NCBI RefSeq assembly: GCF_036174265.1
Contig: NZ_CP108055.1
Coordinates: 6,696,001-6,760,000 of the forward strand
Source: Streptomyces sp. NBC_00285
Lineage (GTDB): Bacteria > Actinomycetota > Actinomycetes > Streptomycetales > Streptomycetaceae
Length of the DNA: 64,000 nucleotides
Direction of reading: 5' to 3'
The notes below the pieces were generated by a model. That model was given only the letters and a program-made list of their open reading frames with translations, did not search any database and was not told the DNA's origin. Shown one piece after another: positions 55,847 through 64,000 of the stretch (positions within the stretch are counted from its first letter, which is position 1; each line of letters opens with the position of its first letter). Both the position numbers and the translations under genes were made by a program.

Positions 55847-58176
55847 CCAGCAACTCCCTGATCGGGACCGCCGCCCCCCTGGCCCCGGTGACCGACGCGC
55901 ACGCCCTCACCGGCAAGCGGAAGACAGCCTTCGCCAGCTTCGTCGACGAGAACTACCTGCCCGGCTTCCTCGTCCTGCTGCGCAGCCTCGCCCTGTCCAA
56001 CCCGGGCGTGTGCGAGGACTTCGTCGTCCTCTACGACGACCTGCGCCCCGGTTCGATCGCCAAGATCCGTGCGCTGCACCCGCGGATCGTCCTCAAGCGG
56101 GTCGACGCCGACCACTACGACGCGTACAAGAAGGGCGACCAGGACAACTACCTGGTCCGCAAGGCGTACTTCATCCTGGACGTCTTCAAGCTGCGCGAGT
56201 ACGACACCGTCATCACCCTCGACACCGACATGGTCGTCCTCGGCGACCTCGGTGAACTCCTGCGGCTGCGCGAGGGGTTGGCGGCCGTCCCGCAGTTCTT
56301 CTACGGACAGCACAAGCTCAACTCCGGCCTGCTGGTCATCCAGCGCGAGTACCTGAGCGACGCGTTCTGCGCGAAGCTCGACACGTGCGGCCGCTCCGGC
56401 GACTACGAGCTCGACAAGCACGACCAGGGCATCCTCAACGCCGTCCTGGACGGCGACTTCGTCCGCCTCGACGCCCGCTACAACTTCGTCAAGCGACGGC
56501 TGTCGGGCGACCTGCCCGTCCCCGACGACACCGCGATCCTGCACTTCACCGGCCGCCACAAGCCCTGGCAGGGCGGTGAGACCGGCTACAGCCGGGCCGA
56601 GGAGCGCTGGCGCGAGTTCGAGCTGTCCGACGCCGAGTTCCAGGCCGCGTACATGGAGTCCCCCGGCGGCCTCCACCACGACCTGGTCGTGCACTACGGC
56701 ACCCCGCACGTGGCGCGCACCGCGGACGTCGAGGTGGCCCGCAAGGTGGCCGCCGCCCACATCGCGTCCGGCGACTACCAGCACGCCGTCGACATCCTGA
56801 GCAGCGTCCGCATCCCGCTCGACGAGGCCTGGCCGCACGAGGTCCTCGGTCACGCCCTGATGAGCGTCTCCCGCTACGACGAGGCCAGGACACAGCTCCT
56901 GCTGGCCGCCGCCGCCCCCAACCGGGCCGCCACCGCGTACGCCCGCCTCGCCCAGATGGCCTGGGTGAGCGGCGACAACACCGAGGCCCTGCGGCACGCC
57001 ACCGCCGGCATGTCCGTCGACCCGACCCACCGTTCCAGCCGGCTGTGGGCGCAGCGCGCGGCCGCCGTGCCGGCACAGGAACTGGGCGCCCCCGAGGACC
57101 AGTTGGCGCACGTCGCCTTCTACATGGACCGGCAGGGCAACGCGGGCGACAAGCTCCTCCCGGAGAGCGTCCGCTCCGCCTTCGGCCCGGACACCACCTC
57201 GCGCCGCTGGCACCCGGTGCACGCCCACCGGCTCTTCGACGAGGCCGCACTCCAGCGGGTCAACCGGCGCCGGGGCATGGTCATCGGCGGGGGCGGCCTG
57301 TTCATCCCGGACACCATGCCCAACGGCAACAGCGCCTGGCAGTGGAACGTCCCCGACGAGCTCCTGAAGCGCATCGACGTACCCATCGCGGTCTTCGCGG
57401 TGGGCTTCAACGCCTTCGACGGCCAGTCCTACCGCGCGGGCCGCTTCCGCGACTCGCTCCGGCTCCTCGTCGAGCAGTCCTCCTTCTTCGGCCTGCGCAA
57501 CCACGGCTCGATCGAGAAGGTCCGGGCCATGGTCCCGTCCCACCTCCACGACAAGATCCGCTTCCAGCCCTGTCCGACGACGGTCACCCGCCAACTGGTC
57601 CCCGGCTGGCAGGACCCGGTGAAGCGCGACGACACGATCCTCCTCAACGCCGCCTACGACCGCGCGGGCCTGCGCTTCGGCCACGACTACGACTACTTCC
57701 TGGCCCAGATGGCCAAGGCCGTCCGGGACCTGGGCGAGCTGGCCGAGGTCCAGTGCGCGGCGCACTCACTGGACGACGAGAAGATCGTCTTCGACCTGCG
57801 GCGCGAGCACGGCATCTCGATGCCCGTCATCCCGATGTACGACTTCGACAACAAGGCGATCCTCGACCTCTACGCCCGCACCAAGCTGGTCATCGGCATG
57901 CGCGGTCACGCGGGCATGATCCCCTTCGGCTGCGGCACGCCGATCATCAGCCTGATCTCGCACCCGAAGATGGCGTACTTCCTGCGGGACATCGAGCGGC
58001 CCGAGTGGGGTGTCTCGGTCCACGACCGGCATCTCGCCGCCCGTCTGGTGGAGCGCTCGAAGGAGCTGCTCGCCGACCACGACGGGTCGGTCGCCGACGT
58101 CCACGGCCGCCAGCAGGAGCTGTGGAAGGTCACCGAGGCCAACGCAGCCGACCTGCGGGTCCTGCTGGGCGGCTGA
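55843..58176 (+). CDS. GT8 glycosyltransferase fused to polysaccharide pyruvyltransferase
   Basis: A 777-residue two-enzyme protein from ATG 55843. The N-terminal GT8 domain (about 25-260) has the metal-binding DTD at residues 127-129 and LHFTGRHKPWQGG near its end. A TPR-like link (about 300-400) leads to a pyruvyltransferase domain (about 423-777: YMDRQGNAGDKLLPESVRSA, GMVIGGGGLFIPD, TKLVIGMRGHAGMIPFGCGT). It probably adds a sugar and a pyruvate ketal to the same polymer unit. It is coupled to the GT29 gene before and followed by the membrane protein eight bases on. Confidence 0.85.
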   Translation: MTSNSLIGTAAPLAPVTDAHALTGKRKTAFASFVDENYLPGFLVLLRSLALSNPGVCEDFVVLYDDLRPGSIAKIRALHPRIVLKRVDADHYDAYKKGDQDNYLVRKAYFILDVFKLREYDTVITLDTDMVVLGDLGELLRLREGLAAVPQFFYGQHKLNSGLLVIQREYLSDAFCAKLDTCGRSGDYELDKHDQGILNAVLDGDFVRLDARYNFVKRRLSGDLPVPDDTAILHFTGRHKPWQGGETGYSRAEERWREFELSDAEFQAAYMESPGGLHHDLVVHYGTPHVARTADVEVARKVAAAHIASGDYQHAVDILSSVRIPLDEAWPHEVLGHALMSVSRYDEARTQLLLAAAAPNRAATAYARLAQMAWVSGDNTEALRHATAGMSVDPTHRSSRLWAQRAAAVPAQELGAPEDQLAHVAFYMDRQGNAGDKLLPESVRSAFGPDTTSRRWHPVHAHRLFDEAALQRVNRRRGMVIGGGGLFIPDTMPNGNSAWQWNVPDELLKRIDVPIAVFAVGFNAFDGQSYRAGRFRDSLRLLVEQSSFFGLRNHGSIEKVRAMVPSHLHDKIRFQPCPTTVTRQLVPGWQDPVKRDDTILLNAAYDRAGLRFGHDYDYFLAQMAKAVRDLGELAEVQCAAHSLDDEKIVFDLRREHGISMPVIPMYDFDNKAILDLYARTKLVIGMRGHAGMIPFGCGTPIISLISHPKMAYFLRDIERPEWGVSVHDRHLAARLVERSKELLADHDGSVADVHGRQQELWKVTEANAADLRVLLGG

Positions 58177-58183
58177 GCACACC

Positions 58184-59875
58184 ATGACGACGACACTGGC
58201 CGGCGACACGTCCGTACGGCCCACCGCGCCCGGCGGCCGCCGCTCACCCCTCAGGTGGGCGGCGGTCGCCGTGCCGTCCGTGGCCGCCGTGGTGTACACC
58301 GTGCTCACCCGCGGTCTCACCGGCGACCTCCACTACGTCCTGGCAGCCCTGCGCACCGGCCGCGCGGCCGGCTACTCCCCCTCCGAGGTCTTCACCCACC
58401 GCCCGTACTTCTACCGGTGGTTCGTCGCACTCCTGGACCGGCTCGCCTTCTTCGGGGGTACGGCGGTCCGCGAGGCGGTGATGAACGCGGCGGGAGTCCT
58501 GCTCGCCGCCGCCGCGGCCTACGCCCTGTACGTGGCACTGCAGCGCCGGGTCACGGTCCGCGAGGCAGTGCTGACGGCCGGTGCCACCGGGCTCGCCCTG
58601 GCCCTCGCTCCCCGCAACGACTTCCTCCAGCCGGAGTGGGCGGCCGTCGTCCTCACGGTGTTCGGCGCCGCCGCCGCCCTCGGCCCGCGGCGGCCCTGGC
58701 CCGCCGCCCTGCTCGCCGCGCTCCCGCTGGGCCTCGCGGTGATGATGAAGTACTCCACCGCCGCGACCGCCGCGATCGGGGTGCTCCTCGTCTACGCGGT
58801 CGACCGGGGCCGGGCCGTACGCATCGCCGCGGCCGGCATCCCTGCCGCCCTGGCCCTGTTCGGGCTGAGCGCCCTCGCCGGCACCCACGAGTGGCAGTGG
58901 ACCGAGGACATGCCGCAGATCAACCAGTCCGCGCTGAGCCGGACCGGCATCCACCCGCACTTCATCCTCGGACGCACGGTGGACTTCCTCGCCGACCGCG
59001 CGGTCACCAGTCCGGTGCTGCTGCTCCTGCCGGGCGCGCTGCTGCTCGTCCTGACCCGGGTGCGGGGCCGGCTGCGCCGCACCGAACTCCTCGTGATCGC
59101 CGTGCTCATCGGCCTCGCCGCGCAGGCCGTCGTGGTCGTGCAGGGCAACTGGTTCCTCTACCACGGCGCGCAGATGCCCGTGGTGGCGGCGGTCGTCTGG
59201 GGCGTCGCGGTGGGCGGCACGCGCAGGTCCCCGCCCTGGTGCTTCGGGGCGGTGTCCCTGCTGTACGGCGTACTGCCGGTGGTGTACGCCCAGTTGCCCG
59301 GTAGGTTCCAGCGGCCGTGGGAGGTCTGGGCGGCCGGCCTGGTCGCACTGCTCGCGGCCGCGGTGGACGTCCTGCTGGAGAAGCGGCTGAGGAACCGCTC
59401 GGCCGTCCTGGTCGCCCTGTCCGGCGTCGTCCTGCTGGCCGCGAGCATCTGGCCCGGCTCCCCGCACCTCGTGCTGCACGGCAAGGTCACCGTCACCGGC
59501 TCCGGGTACCTGGAGCAGCAGCGGCGCACGGCGGACCAGGTCGACCGGATCGCCGCCGAACTGCCCGCCGGCGTCCCGGTGCTGTACCTGGCGTTCGGCG
59601 AGACGGCGTACGACCTCGACCACCCGGCCCAGTGCCGCTACCCGATCGCCACGTTCCTCCAGCGCACCCGCTACCTGCCGGACGTGGCCGAACTGAAGTC
59701 GTTCAAGGAGAACGCCGACTGCGTCGACCACGACCCGGCCCCGTACGCGGTGCTGGAGCGGCCCTGGTTCCAGCCGGGCCACGTCGACCCGCAGCTGTGG
59801 CGCCGGATCACCGCGGTGTACGACTGCCCCGCCGGGGACCCGGGGGAGCGGCTCGTGCTGTGCGTCAGGCGTTGA
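58184..59875 (+). CDS. GT-C-like polytopic membrane protein
   Basis: A 563-residue membrane protein with about ten to twelve helices. An early loop (TGDLHYVLAALRTG...VFTHRPYFYRWFVALL) contains acidic and aromatic residues like those of lipid-sugar-dependent GT-C transferases. The C-terminal 120 residues are a soluble outer domain (DRIAAELPAGVPVLYLAFGE, then DCVDHDPAPYAVLERPW). The likely role is transfer of a lipid-linked sugar at the outer membrane face. Family assignment is by topology only. Its 3' end overlaps the convergent flavoprotein gene by 11 bp. Confidence 0.65.
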   Translation: MTTTLAGDTSVRPTAPGGRRSPLRWAAVAVPSVAAVVYTVLTRGLTGDLHYVLAALRTGRAAGYSPSEVFTHRPYFYRWFVALLDRLAFFGGTAVREAVMNAAGVLLAAAAAYALYVALQRRVTVREAVLTAGATGLALALAPRNDFLQPEWAAVVLTVFGAAAALGPRRPWPAALLAALPLGLAVMMKYSTAATAAIGVLLVYAVDRGRAVRIAAAGIPAALALFGLSALAGTHEWQWTEDMPQINQSALSRTGIHPHFILGRTVDFLADRAVTSPVLLLLPGALLLVLTRVRGRLRRTELLVIAVLIGLAAQAVVVVQGNWFLYHGAQMPVVAAVVWGVAVGGTRRSPPWCFGAVSLLYGVLPVVYAQLPGRFQRPWEVWAAGLVALLAAAVDVLLEKRLRNRSAVLVALSGVVLLAASIWPGSPHLVLHGKVTVTGSGYLEQQRRTADQVDRIAAELPAGVPVLYLAFGETAYDLDHPAQCRYPIATFLQRTRYLPDVAELKSFKENADCVDHDPAPYAVLERPWFQPGHVDPQLWRRITAVYDCPAGDPGERLVLCVRR

Positions 59876-61133
59876 GCCCGAGTGAGGCCGTGACCTCGCG
59901 GGCCATCGCCACCGAGTAGCTCTGCCCCCGGTCCTGCGGGTAGATCTGCGCCATCGTGGCCAGCGTGACCCGGCTCATGGGCGTCTCATGGGCCGGGATC
60001 AGCGCACGGTACTCGGGCGTCACCACCGGCTGGGCGAACCCGGCCTTCGAGAAGTGCCAGTTCTGGATCCAGGACTTCTCGAAGGCCGGGTTGATCCGCT
60101 TCAGGTACGGCACGAACGAGTCGAGCAGCTCGCCCGGGTCCGTGGTGAACCGCGGGTCCTCGCGCTCCACGTAGTTGCCGACGTAGAGGATGTGCCGGCC
60201 GCCGTAGACGGACGGATCGATCATCTTCGTGTGCTCGACCACCGCGAGGAAAGGGAAGTCCGGCTCGTTGATGTTGAGCCAGTAGTACGGGATCGCACTG
60301 CGGTCCAGCTCCAGGACGAAGCATGTGGCGCCCAGGTACTGGTTCTTCCACAGTGTGCTGTCGTCGGGCAGCCCGGCCGCCTTCGCGAAAGCGGGCTGCG
60401 GGGTGGTGACGATCAGCCGGTCGAATCCGTACGACGATCCGTCCGCGCAGGTCACGACGGCCTCGTCGGCCCCGTCCTGCCGGATCGACTCCACCGACTT
60501 GCCGAACTCCACCTTCCCGCCGTGCTCCTCGATCCCGTCCCTGAGCGCCGCGTACACCCGCTCGAACCCGCCGTCCACATAGCCGAGTTCGAAGGTCCTG
60601 CAGTGGATCCGCGCCCACAGCCAGGCCATCGACACCTGTTCGGCGCGCTCCCCGAACTTGCCGCGCAGCAGCGGCTCCCAGATCGAGGCGGTGGCCTTCT
60701 TGCCGGCCCACTTGCGCAGCCAGGCCAGCGCGGTGAGGTCGTTGAAGCGGTCGCCCTTGCGGACCGCCTTCAGGGCCGCCGACGAAGCGGCGAAGCGTAC
60801 GGCGTCCACCGGGCCGAACTCCGGGAAGCGCAGCATGTCGAAGGGCGTGGTGAAGTCGATCAGCTTCCCGCCCCGGTAGATGCCGGTGGTCGGCCGGTGG
60901 AAGCGCAGCGCGTCACCCAGCCCCAGCTCCTCGATGAGCGCGATCATCGCCTTGTCGCTGCGGAAGATGTGGTGGTAGTAGCGCTCCAGCGGGACCCCGC
61001 CGATCTCCAACGACGCGGCCAGGCCGCCGAGTTCGTCGGCCGCCTCCAGGACGGTGACCTGATGGCCGGCGCGTACGGCGTCCCAGGCGGCGGTGAGGCC
61101 GGTGGCGCCCGCGCCGATGATGCCGAGGTTCAT
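59865..61133 (-). CDS. UDP-galactopyranose mutase-like FAD oxidoreductase
   Basis: Started at ATG 61133, which overlaps the previous stop (ATGA), giving 422 residues. NLGIIGAGATGLTAAWDAVR is the FAD-binding motif, followed by LEAADELGGLAASLEIGGVP and YYHHIFRSD. The central and C-terminal blocks are those of the protoporphyrinogen oxidase/amine oxidase family often named in polysaccharide clusters. A sugar-ring isomerase or oxidase is more likely here than a porphyrin enzyme, judged by the GtrA and GT2 neighbours. Confidence 0.8.
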   Translation of the reverse strand: MNLGIIGAGATGLTAAWDAVRAGHQVTVLEAADELGGLAASLEIGGVPLERYYHHIFRSDKAMIALIEELGLGDALRFHRPTTGIYRGGKLIDFTTPFDMLRFPEFGPVDAVRFAASSAALKAVRKGDRFNDLTALAWLRKWAGKKATASIWEPLLRGKFGERAEQVSMAWLWARIHCRTFELGYVDGGFERVYAALRDGIEEHGGKVEFGKSVESIRQDGADEAVVTCADGSSYGFDRLIVTTPQPAFAKAAGLPDDSTLWKNQYLGATCFVLELDRSAIPYYWLNINEPDFPFLAVVEHTKMIDPSVYGGRHILYVGNYVEREDPRFTTDPGELLDSFVPYLKRINPAFEKSWIQNWHFSKAGFAQPVVTPEYRALIPAHETPMSRVTLATMAQIYPQDRGQSYSVAMAREVTASLGLNA

Positions 61134-61549
61134 GCGAAGCTCCACTTTCTGTTGAGCACGAACTGCAGCGCCAGGACCAGCGGCAGCGAACCCGCCTTGA
61201 TCAGGTTGGCGTCGATCCCCAGACCGTCGGTGAAGGCGAGGAAGAGCAGGTTCGTCAGGACGATGCCGGTCAGGCCGACGGCGTAGAACCGCAGGAAGCG
61301 CACGACGAGACGGTCGCGGCGCTCGAAGGTGAACCGCGCGTTCAGCACGAAGTTGTTGGCGATGCCGAGCGTGGTGCTGATCGCGTTGGCGAGCTGCTCG
61401 TCCATGCCGGCCGTGTTGTGCAGCAGCAGGAAGACGACGAGATCGATGGCCACCCCGCTGCCGCCGATCAGGGTGTAGCTGAGCAGCTGCCGCGAGACGC
61501 GCCGCCGGTCCGGTGCGGTGGCCGTCGTCGAGGTGGTGTCAGCGGTCAC
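61130..61549 (-). CDS. GtrA-family membrane protein
   Basis: A 139-residue protein with four membrane helices and GtrA signatures (SRQLLSYTLIGGSGVAIDLV, NFVLNARFTFERR, LQFVLNRKWSF). GtrA-type proteins are thought to flip polyprenyl-phosphate sugars made by the partner GT2 enzyme. It overlaps that gene upstream by 11 bp and the flavoprotein gene downstream by four bases. Confidence 0.9.
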   Translation of the reverse strand: MTADTTSTTATAPDRRRVSRQLLSYTLIGGSGVAIDLVVFLLLHNTAGMDEQLANAISTTLGIANNFVLNARFTFERRDRLVVRFLRFYAVGLTGIVLTNLLFLAFTDGLGIDANLIKAGSLPLVLALQFVLNRKWSFA

Positions 61550-62561
61550 CGTCGCCGCCGATCACGTCACGCACCAGATACAGCGGCCGGCCCTGTGCCT
61601 CGCTGTAGATGCGCCCTATGTACGCGCCGATGACCCCCAGCGACAGCATCTGCGTGCCGCCGAGGAACAGGACGACGCACATCATCATCGTCCAGCCGGA
61701 GACGGTGATGTCGGGGCGGAAGAACTTCATGGCCAGCGCGTAGAGGATGCCGAGCAGCGACAGCGCGAGCACCACGAAACCGAGCCGGGTGATCATCTTC
61801 AGCGGTGCGGTGGAGAAGCTGGTCATGCCGTCGATCGCGAGGCGGGCCATCTTGCGCAGCGGGTACTTCGTCTCGCCCGCGAACCGTTCGTCGCGGTCGA
61901 AGGCCACCTCGGTCTGCCGGTAGCCCATCGAGGCGACGATGCCGCGCACGAACCGGCTGCGCTCACGGTACTTGCGCAGCTCGTCGGCGACCCGCCGGTC
62001 CAGGAGACGGAAGTCCCCGGTGTCCAGCGGGATGTCGACGTCGGTGGAGGAGCGCAGGACCCGGTAGTAGAGGTGGGCGGTGGCCCGCTTGAACGCGGTG
62101 TCCTGCCTGGACCGCCGGCGCGCGTGCACGATCTCGGCACCCGCCCGCCAGGCGTCGACCAGCTCCAGGCTGACCTTCGGCGGGTCCTGGAGGTCGGTGT
62201 CCATCACGATCACCGCGTCGCCCTGCGCGAGGTCGAGCCCGGCGGTGATGGCGATCTGGTGCCCGAAGTTGCGGGCGAAGTCGACGACCCGGACCCGTTC
62301 GTCGTTCTTGGCGAGATCCCTGAGGATCGCCAGTGAGCCGTCGCCGGAGCCGTCGTTGACGTACAGCAGCTCGTAGTCGAACTCGGGGCGTTCGGCAAGG
62401 GCCGCGGCCAGCGCGGTGTGGAACGCCTGGATGCCGTCTTCCTCGTCGTAGACGGGGAGGACGTACGAGACGAGGGATCGGCGGACGGGCTGCCGTTCCG
62501 GCGGTGCCGGCTGCGCCGGGACGACATCGGGTATGCGTGGTCGAACGTCCTGCTGGGCCAT
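61539..62561 (-). CDS. GT2 polyprenyl-phosphate glycosyltransferase (GtrB-like)
   Basis: A 340-residue GT-A enzyme. YVLPVYDEEDGIQAFH begins the nucleotide-binding part, VIVMDTDLQDPP carries the DXD, and DTGDFRLLDRRVADEL follows. Two C-terminal membrane helices (about 250-275 and 290-312) complete the dolichyl-phosphate-sugar synthase layout. It loads a sugar onto polyprenyl phosphate for the GtrA and GT-C-like proteins. It is the first gene of the minus-strand operon. Confidence 0.92.
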   Translation of the reverse strand: MAQQDVRPRIPDVVPAQPAPPERQPVRRSLVSYVLPVYDEEDGIQAFHTALAAALAERPEFDYELLYVNDGSGDGSLAILRDLAKNDERVRVVDFARNFGHQIAITAGLDLAQGDAVIVMDTDLQDPPKVSLELVDAWRAGAEIVHARRRSRQDTAFKRATAHLYYRVLRSSTDVDIPLDTGDFRLLDRRVADELRKYRERSRFVRGIVASMGYRQTEVAFDRDERFAGETKYPLRKMARLAIDGMTSFSTAPLKMITRLGFVVLALSLLGILYALAMKFFRPDITVSGWTMMMCVVLFLGGTQMLSLGVIGAYIGRIYSEAQGRPLYLVRDVIGGDGDR

Positions 62562-62669
62562 TGGGAGAAGCTATGGAAGGTCTGTGAACGTCCGTCGAAC
62601 TGGCCGTGGCCGGGAGCCGTCCGCCCCCTTTCGCTTCCCTCCCACCTCTGCCTCCGGCCGGCCGGCGGG

Positions 62670-63521
62670 TCAGTCGTTCGGCGTGAACAGCAGGTTCCGC
62701 GTCTTGGGCGGCCGGGGCGCGTACCAGGGGACGAGTGTGCCGTCGTGCTCGGTGATCCAGTGGCAGTCGTAGCCGAGGGAGTCGAACTCGGCGAGGAGGA
62801 TCTGCATGTCCACGTCCCGCAGCGCTTCGAGCAGCACGGTCGGCCGGTCGCGCTTGAGGACCTGGCGGGCTCCCTCCAGGACCGACAGCTCGTGCCCCTC
62901 GACGTCGATCTTCATGAGGTCCAGCTTGGTCTCGGCGAACACCTCGTCGAGGCACAGCAGACGGATCCGCTTGTGTTCGGCGTCGGCCGCGCCGCCTTCC
63001 AGGGTCGAGCCCGTGGACAGGAGGTTGCCCGCGAAGCGGACGCTGATCTCGGCCCAGCCGGCCGCGCTGGACACGCCCGCCTGGTGGAGTCTGATGTTCT
63101 GGGCGCCGTTCGACCGGACGTTCACCGACAGCCGGGCGTGGATCTGGTCCACGGGCTCGAAGGAGTGCACCTTCGCCTTCGGGTTGGCGAGGGCGGCGAT
63201 CATGGAGAAGTAGCCGACGTGCGCCCCGACGTCCGCGATCGTCGCGCTCGTCGCGCTCGTCGCGGCGAGCCGGGACCAGGTGGCGAGGCTGCCGGGCTCG
63301 TAGCCGAACCGGCCGTTCCACAGCGTGTCCAGGCCGACCGCGTCGTCATTCACGCAGAACATCAGAAAAGGCGGGCAGTAAGGGGAGTCGATCTCCACAT
63401 AGCCGCGATAAGGGAACTTCTTCCGGTGGATCCGGATGATGTCGCTGGTGGCCACCGGCCGGACCGATGGTGCGTGCGCCAGCATGCGGGCGTTGGATTC
63501 TTCGAGCTGGGTGATACGCAT
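62670..63521 (-). CDS. FkbM-family methyltransferase
   Basis: Started at ATG 63521 (frame extends to 63569); 283 residues. SAM motif I is IADVGAHVGYFSMIA, followed by VHSFEPVDQIHARL and the FkbM hallmark LMKIDVEGHELSVLEGAR. These enzymes O-methylate sugars or polyketides. In this setting a methyl group on the surface polymer is likely. A terminator hairpin stands between it and the gene upstream, so it is transcribed on its own. Confidence 0.9.
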   Translation of the reverse strand: MRITQLEESNARMLAHAPSVRPVATSDIIRIHRKKFPYRGYVEIDSPYCPPFLMFCVNDDAVGLDTLWNGRFGYEPGSLATWSRLAATSATSATIADVGAHVGYFSMIAALANPKAKVHSFEPVDQIHARLSVNVRSNGAQNIRLHQAGVSSAAGWAEISVRFAGNLLSTGSTLEGGAADAEHKRIRLLCLDEVFAETKLDLMKIDVEGHELSVLEGARQVLKRDRPTVLLEALRDVDMQILLAEFDSLGYDCHWITEHDGTLVPWYAPRPPKTRNLLFTPND

Positions 63522-63573
63522 TCCGCGATCGTAGGGGCGCCCCGTGGGATTGTCACAGGTCCTGCACATATCG

Positions 63574-63609
63574 AAAAGGCCAGGTCAGTAGCTTATGACC
63601 TGGCCTTTT
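63574..63609. terminator. Bidirectional terminator
   Basis: A perfect 14-bp inverted repeat (AAAAGGCCAGGTCA and complement, 8-nt loop) ending in TTTT on both strands. It ends the transcript of the partial gene at the right edge and insulates the FkbM gene. Confidence 0.88.
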
Positions 63610-63656
63610 CCGAAGGGGTCGCACACGGGATTCCCGTCGTTCACCCATTGTTTCGC

Positions 63657-64000
63657 TCAGCGTTTCACGGCCTTCTTCAAAGCCCGCGCCCTGCGCACCA
63701 TCCGGCGCGCGGTCGCGTTGTGGGGCAGGAAGCCCAGGCGCTTCGGGATGCCGCCGGGCAGACCGAGCGAGGTCAGGCGCTTCTTCCTGAAGTAGCGCCG
63801 GGTGCGCGGGCCGAGGTGCTTGGCGAGATAGCGTTCCGCGGCCGGGCGCAGTGATGGGTGGATCTGCGGCTGCAGAGTGAAACTCAGCGCTGCGACCAGG
63901 GCGTTGAGCGTGTCGGCCGGGACCGACTCCTCCCCCTTGCGGCCCTCCAGGTCCGGCAGTACCGCGTCGGCCAGCACCACCGGGACCCGGTTGCTGTTCT
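63657..64000 (-). CDS. Unidentified protein, N-terminus beyond window edge
   Basis: The frame is open to base 64000 (upstream codons read NSNRVPVV), so only the C-terminal 114 residues are visible. The segment is helical and ends strongly basic (RRMVRRARALKKAVKR). HPSLRPAAERYLAKHLGPRT suggests a cytosolic tail domain, perhaps of a surface-polymer transferase as in the neighbourhood, but no signature decides it. The GTG at 63980 is only an internal codon. Confidence 0.6.
   Translation of the reverse strand, partial: NSNRVPVVLADAVLPDLEGRKGEESVPADTLNALVAALSFTLQPQIHPSLRPAAERYLAKHLGPRTRRYFRKKRLTSLGLPGGIPKRLGFLPHNATARRMVRRARALKKAVKR

Overview
This is high-GC actinobacterial DNA, almost certainly a Streptomyces chromosome. 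Codon third positions are GC-saturated, GTG starts are frequent, and there are AfsR/SARP-type regulators, many ECF sigma factors, a sdhCDAB operon of streptomycete type and a wall-polysaccharide locus. I saw no tRNA, rRNA, CRISPR array, insertion sequence, integrase, relaxase or replication origin.

Layout. 1-5.8 kb: an MFS exporter cut by the left edge, a secreted Cip1-like protein with a frameshift, a decayed Uma2 gene and four small membrane or unknown proteins. 5.8-16.2 kb: core-type chromosome with sdhCDAB, an OHCU-decarboxylase homologue, a secreted GH20 hexosaminidase, unknown genes, and an ECF sigma factor coupled to a single-span membrane protein. 16.2-46.2 kb: a region that looks like one accessory system. 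It has an AfsR-like regulator, a third ECF sigma factor, a membrane-anchored SLT-like protein, an eight-gene type IV secretion-like operon (pilin-like pair, VirB8-, VirB6-, VirB3/VirB4-, VirB4- and VirD4-like proteins), a secreted NlpC/P60 peptidase, large Ser/Pro-rich proteins of unknown function, two DUF4913 proteins, a thaumatin-GH128 fusion and a ChW-domain membrane protein. 46.5-49.4 kb: a second ECF sigma/membrane-protein pair paralogous to the one at 14.8 kb, and an L,D-transpeptidase lipoprotein. 49.5-52.1 kb: a gutted methylmalonyl-CoA mutase gene and a flavin monooxygenase/TetR pair around two identical operators. 52-64 kb: surface-polymer genes (methyltransferases, acyltransferase, GT29, GT8-pyruvyltransferase fusion, GT-C-like protein, UDP-galactopyranose mutase-like flavoprotein, GtrA, GT2) and a gene cut by the right edge.

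The main observation is a promoter-like motif, TGAACC-(16/17 bp)-CGT(T/C)G, that I find at ten sites with exact hexamers plus one degenerate copy, only inside the 16-46 kb region. Nine exact copies lie 40-72 bp upstream of a plausible start codon. They precede the T4SS-like operon, the NlpC/P60 gene, both large Ser-rich proteins, a DUF4913 gene, a 64-aa ORF, the repeat protein, the thaumatin-GH128 fusion and the ChW protein. The form is that of an ECF sigma promoter, and the ECF gene at 19.2-19.8 kb is the likely partner. I infer one regulon combining a type IV secretion-like machine, wall hydrolases and candidate translocated proteins, two of which end in Arg-rich tails and share RTPSP and SSSDES motifs. 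Absence of relaxase and integrase argues for protein export rather than conjugation. All function statements rest on motif reading without database searches.
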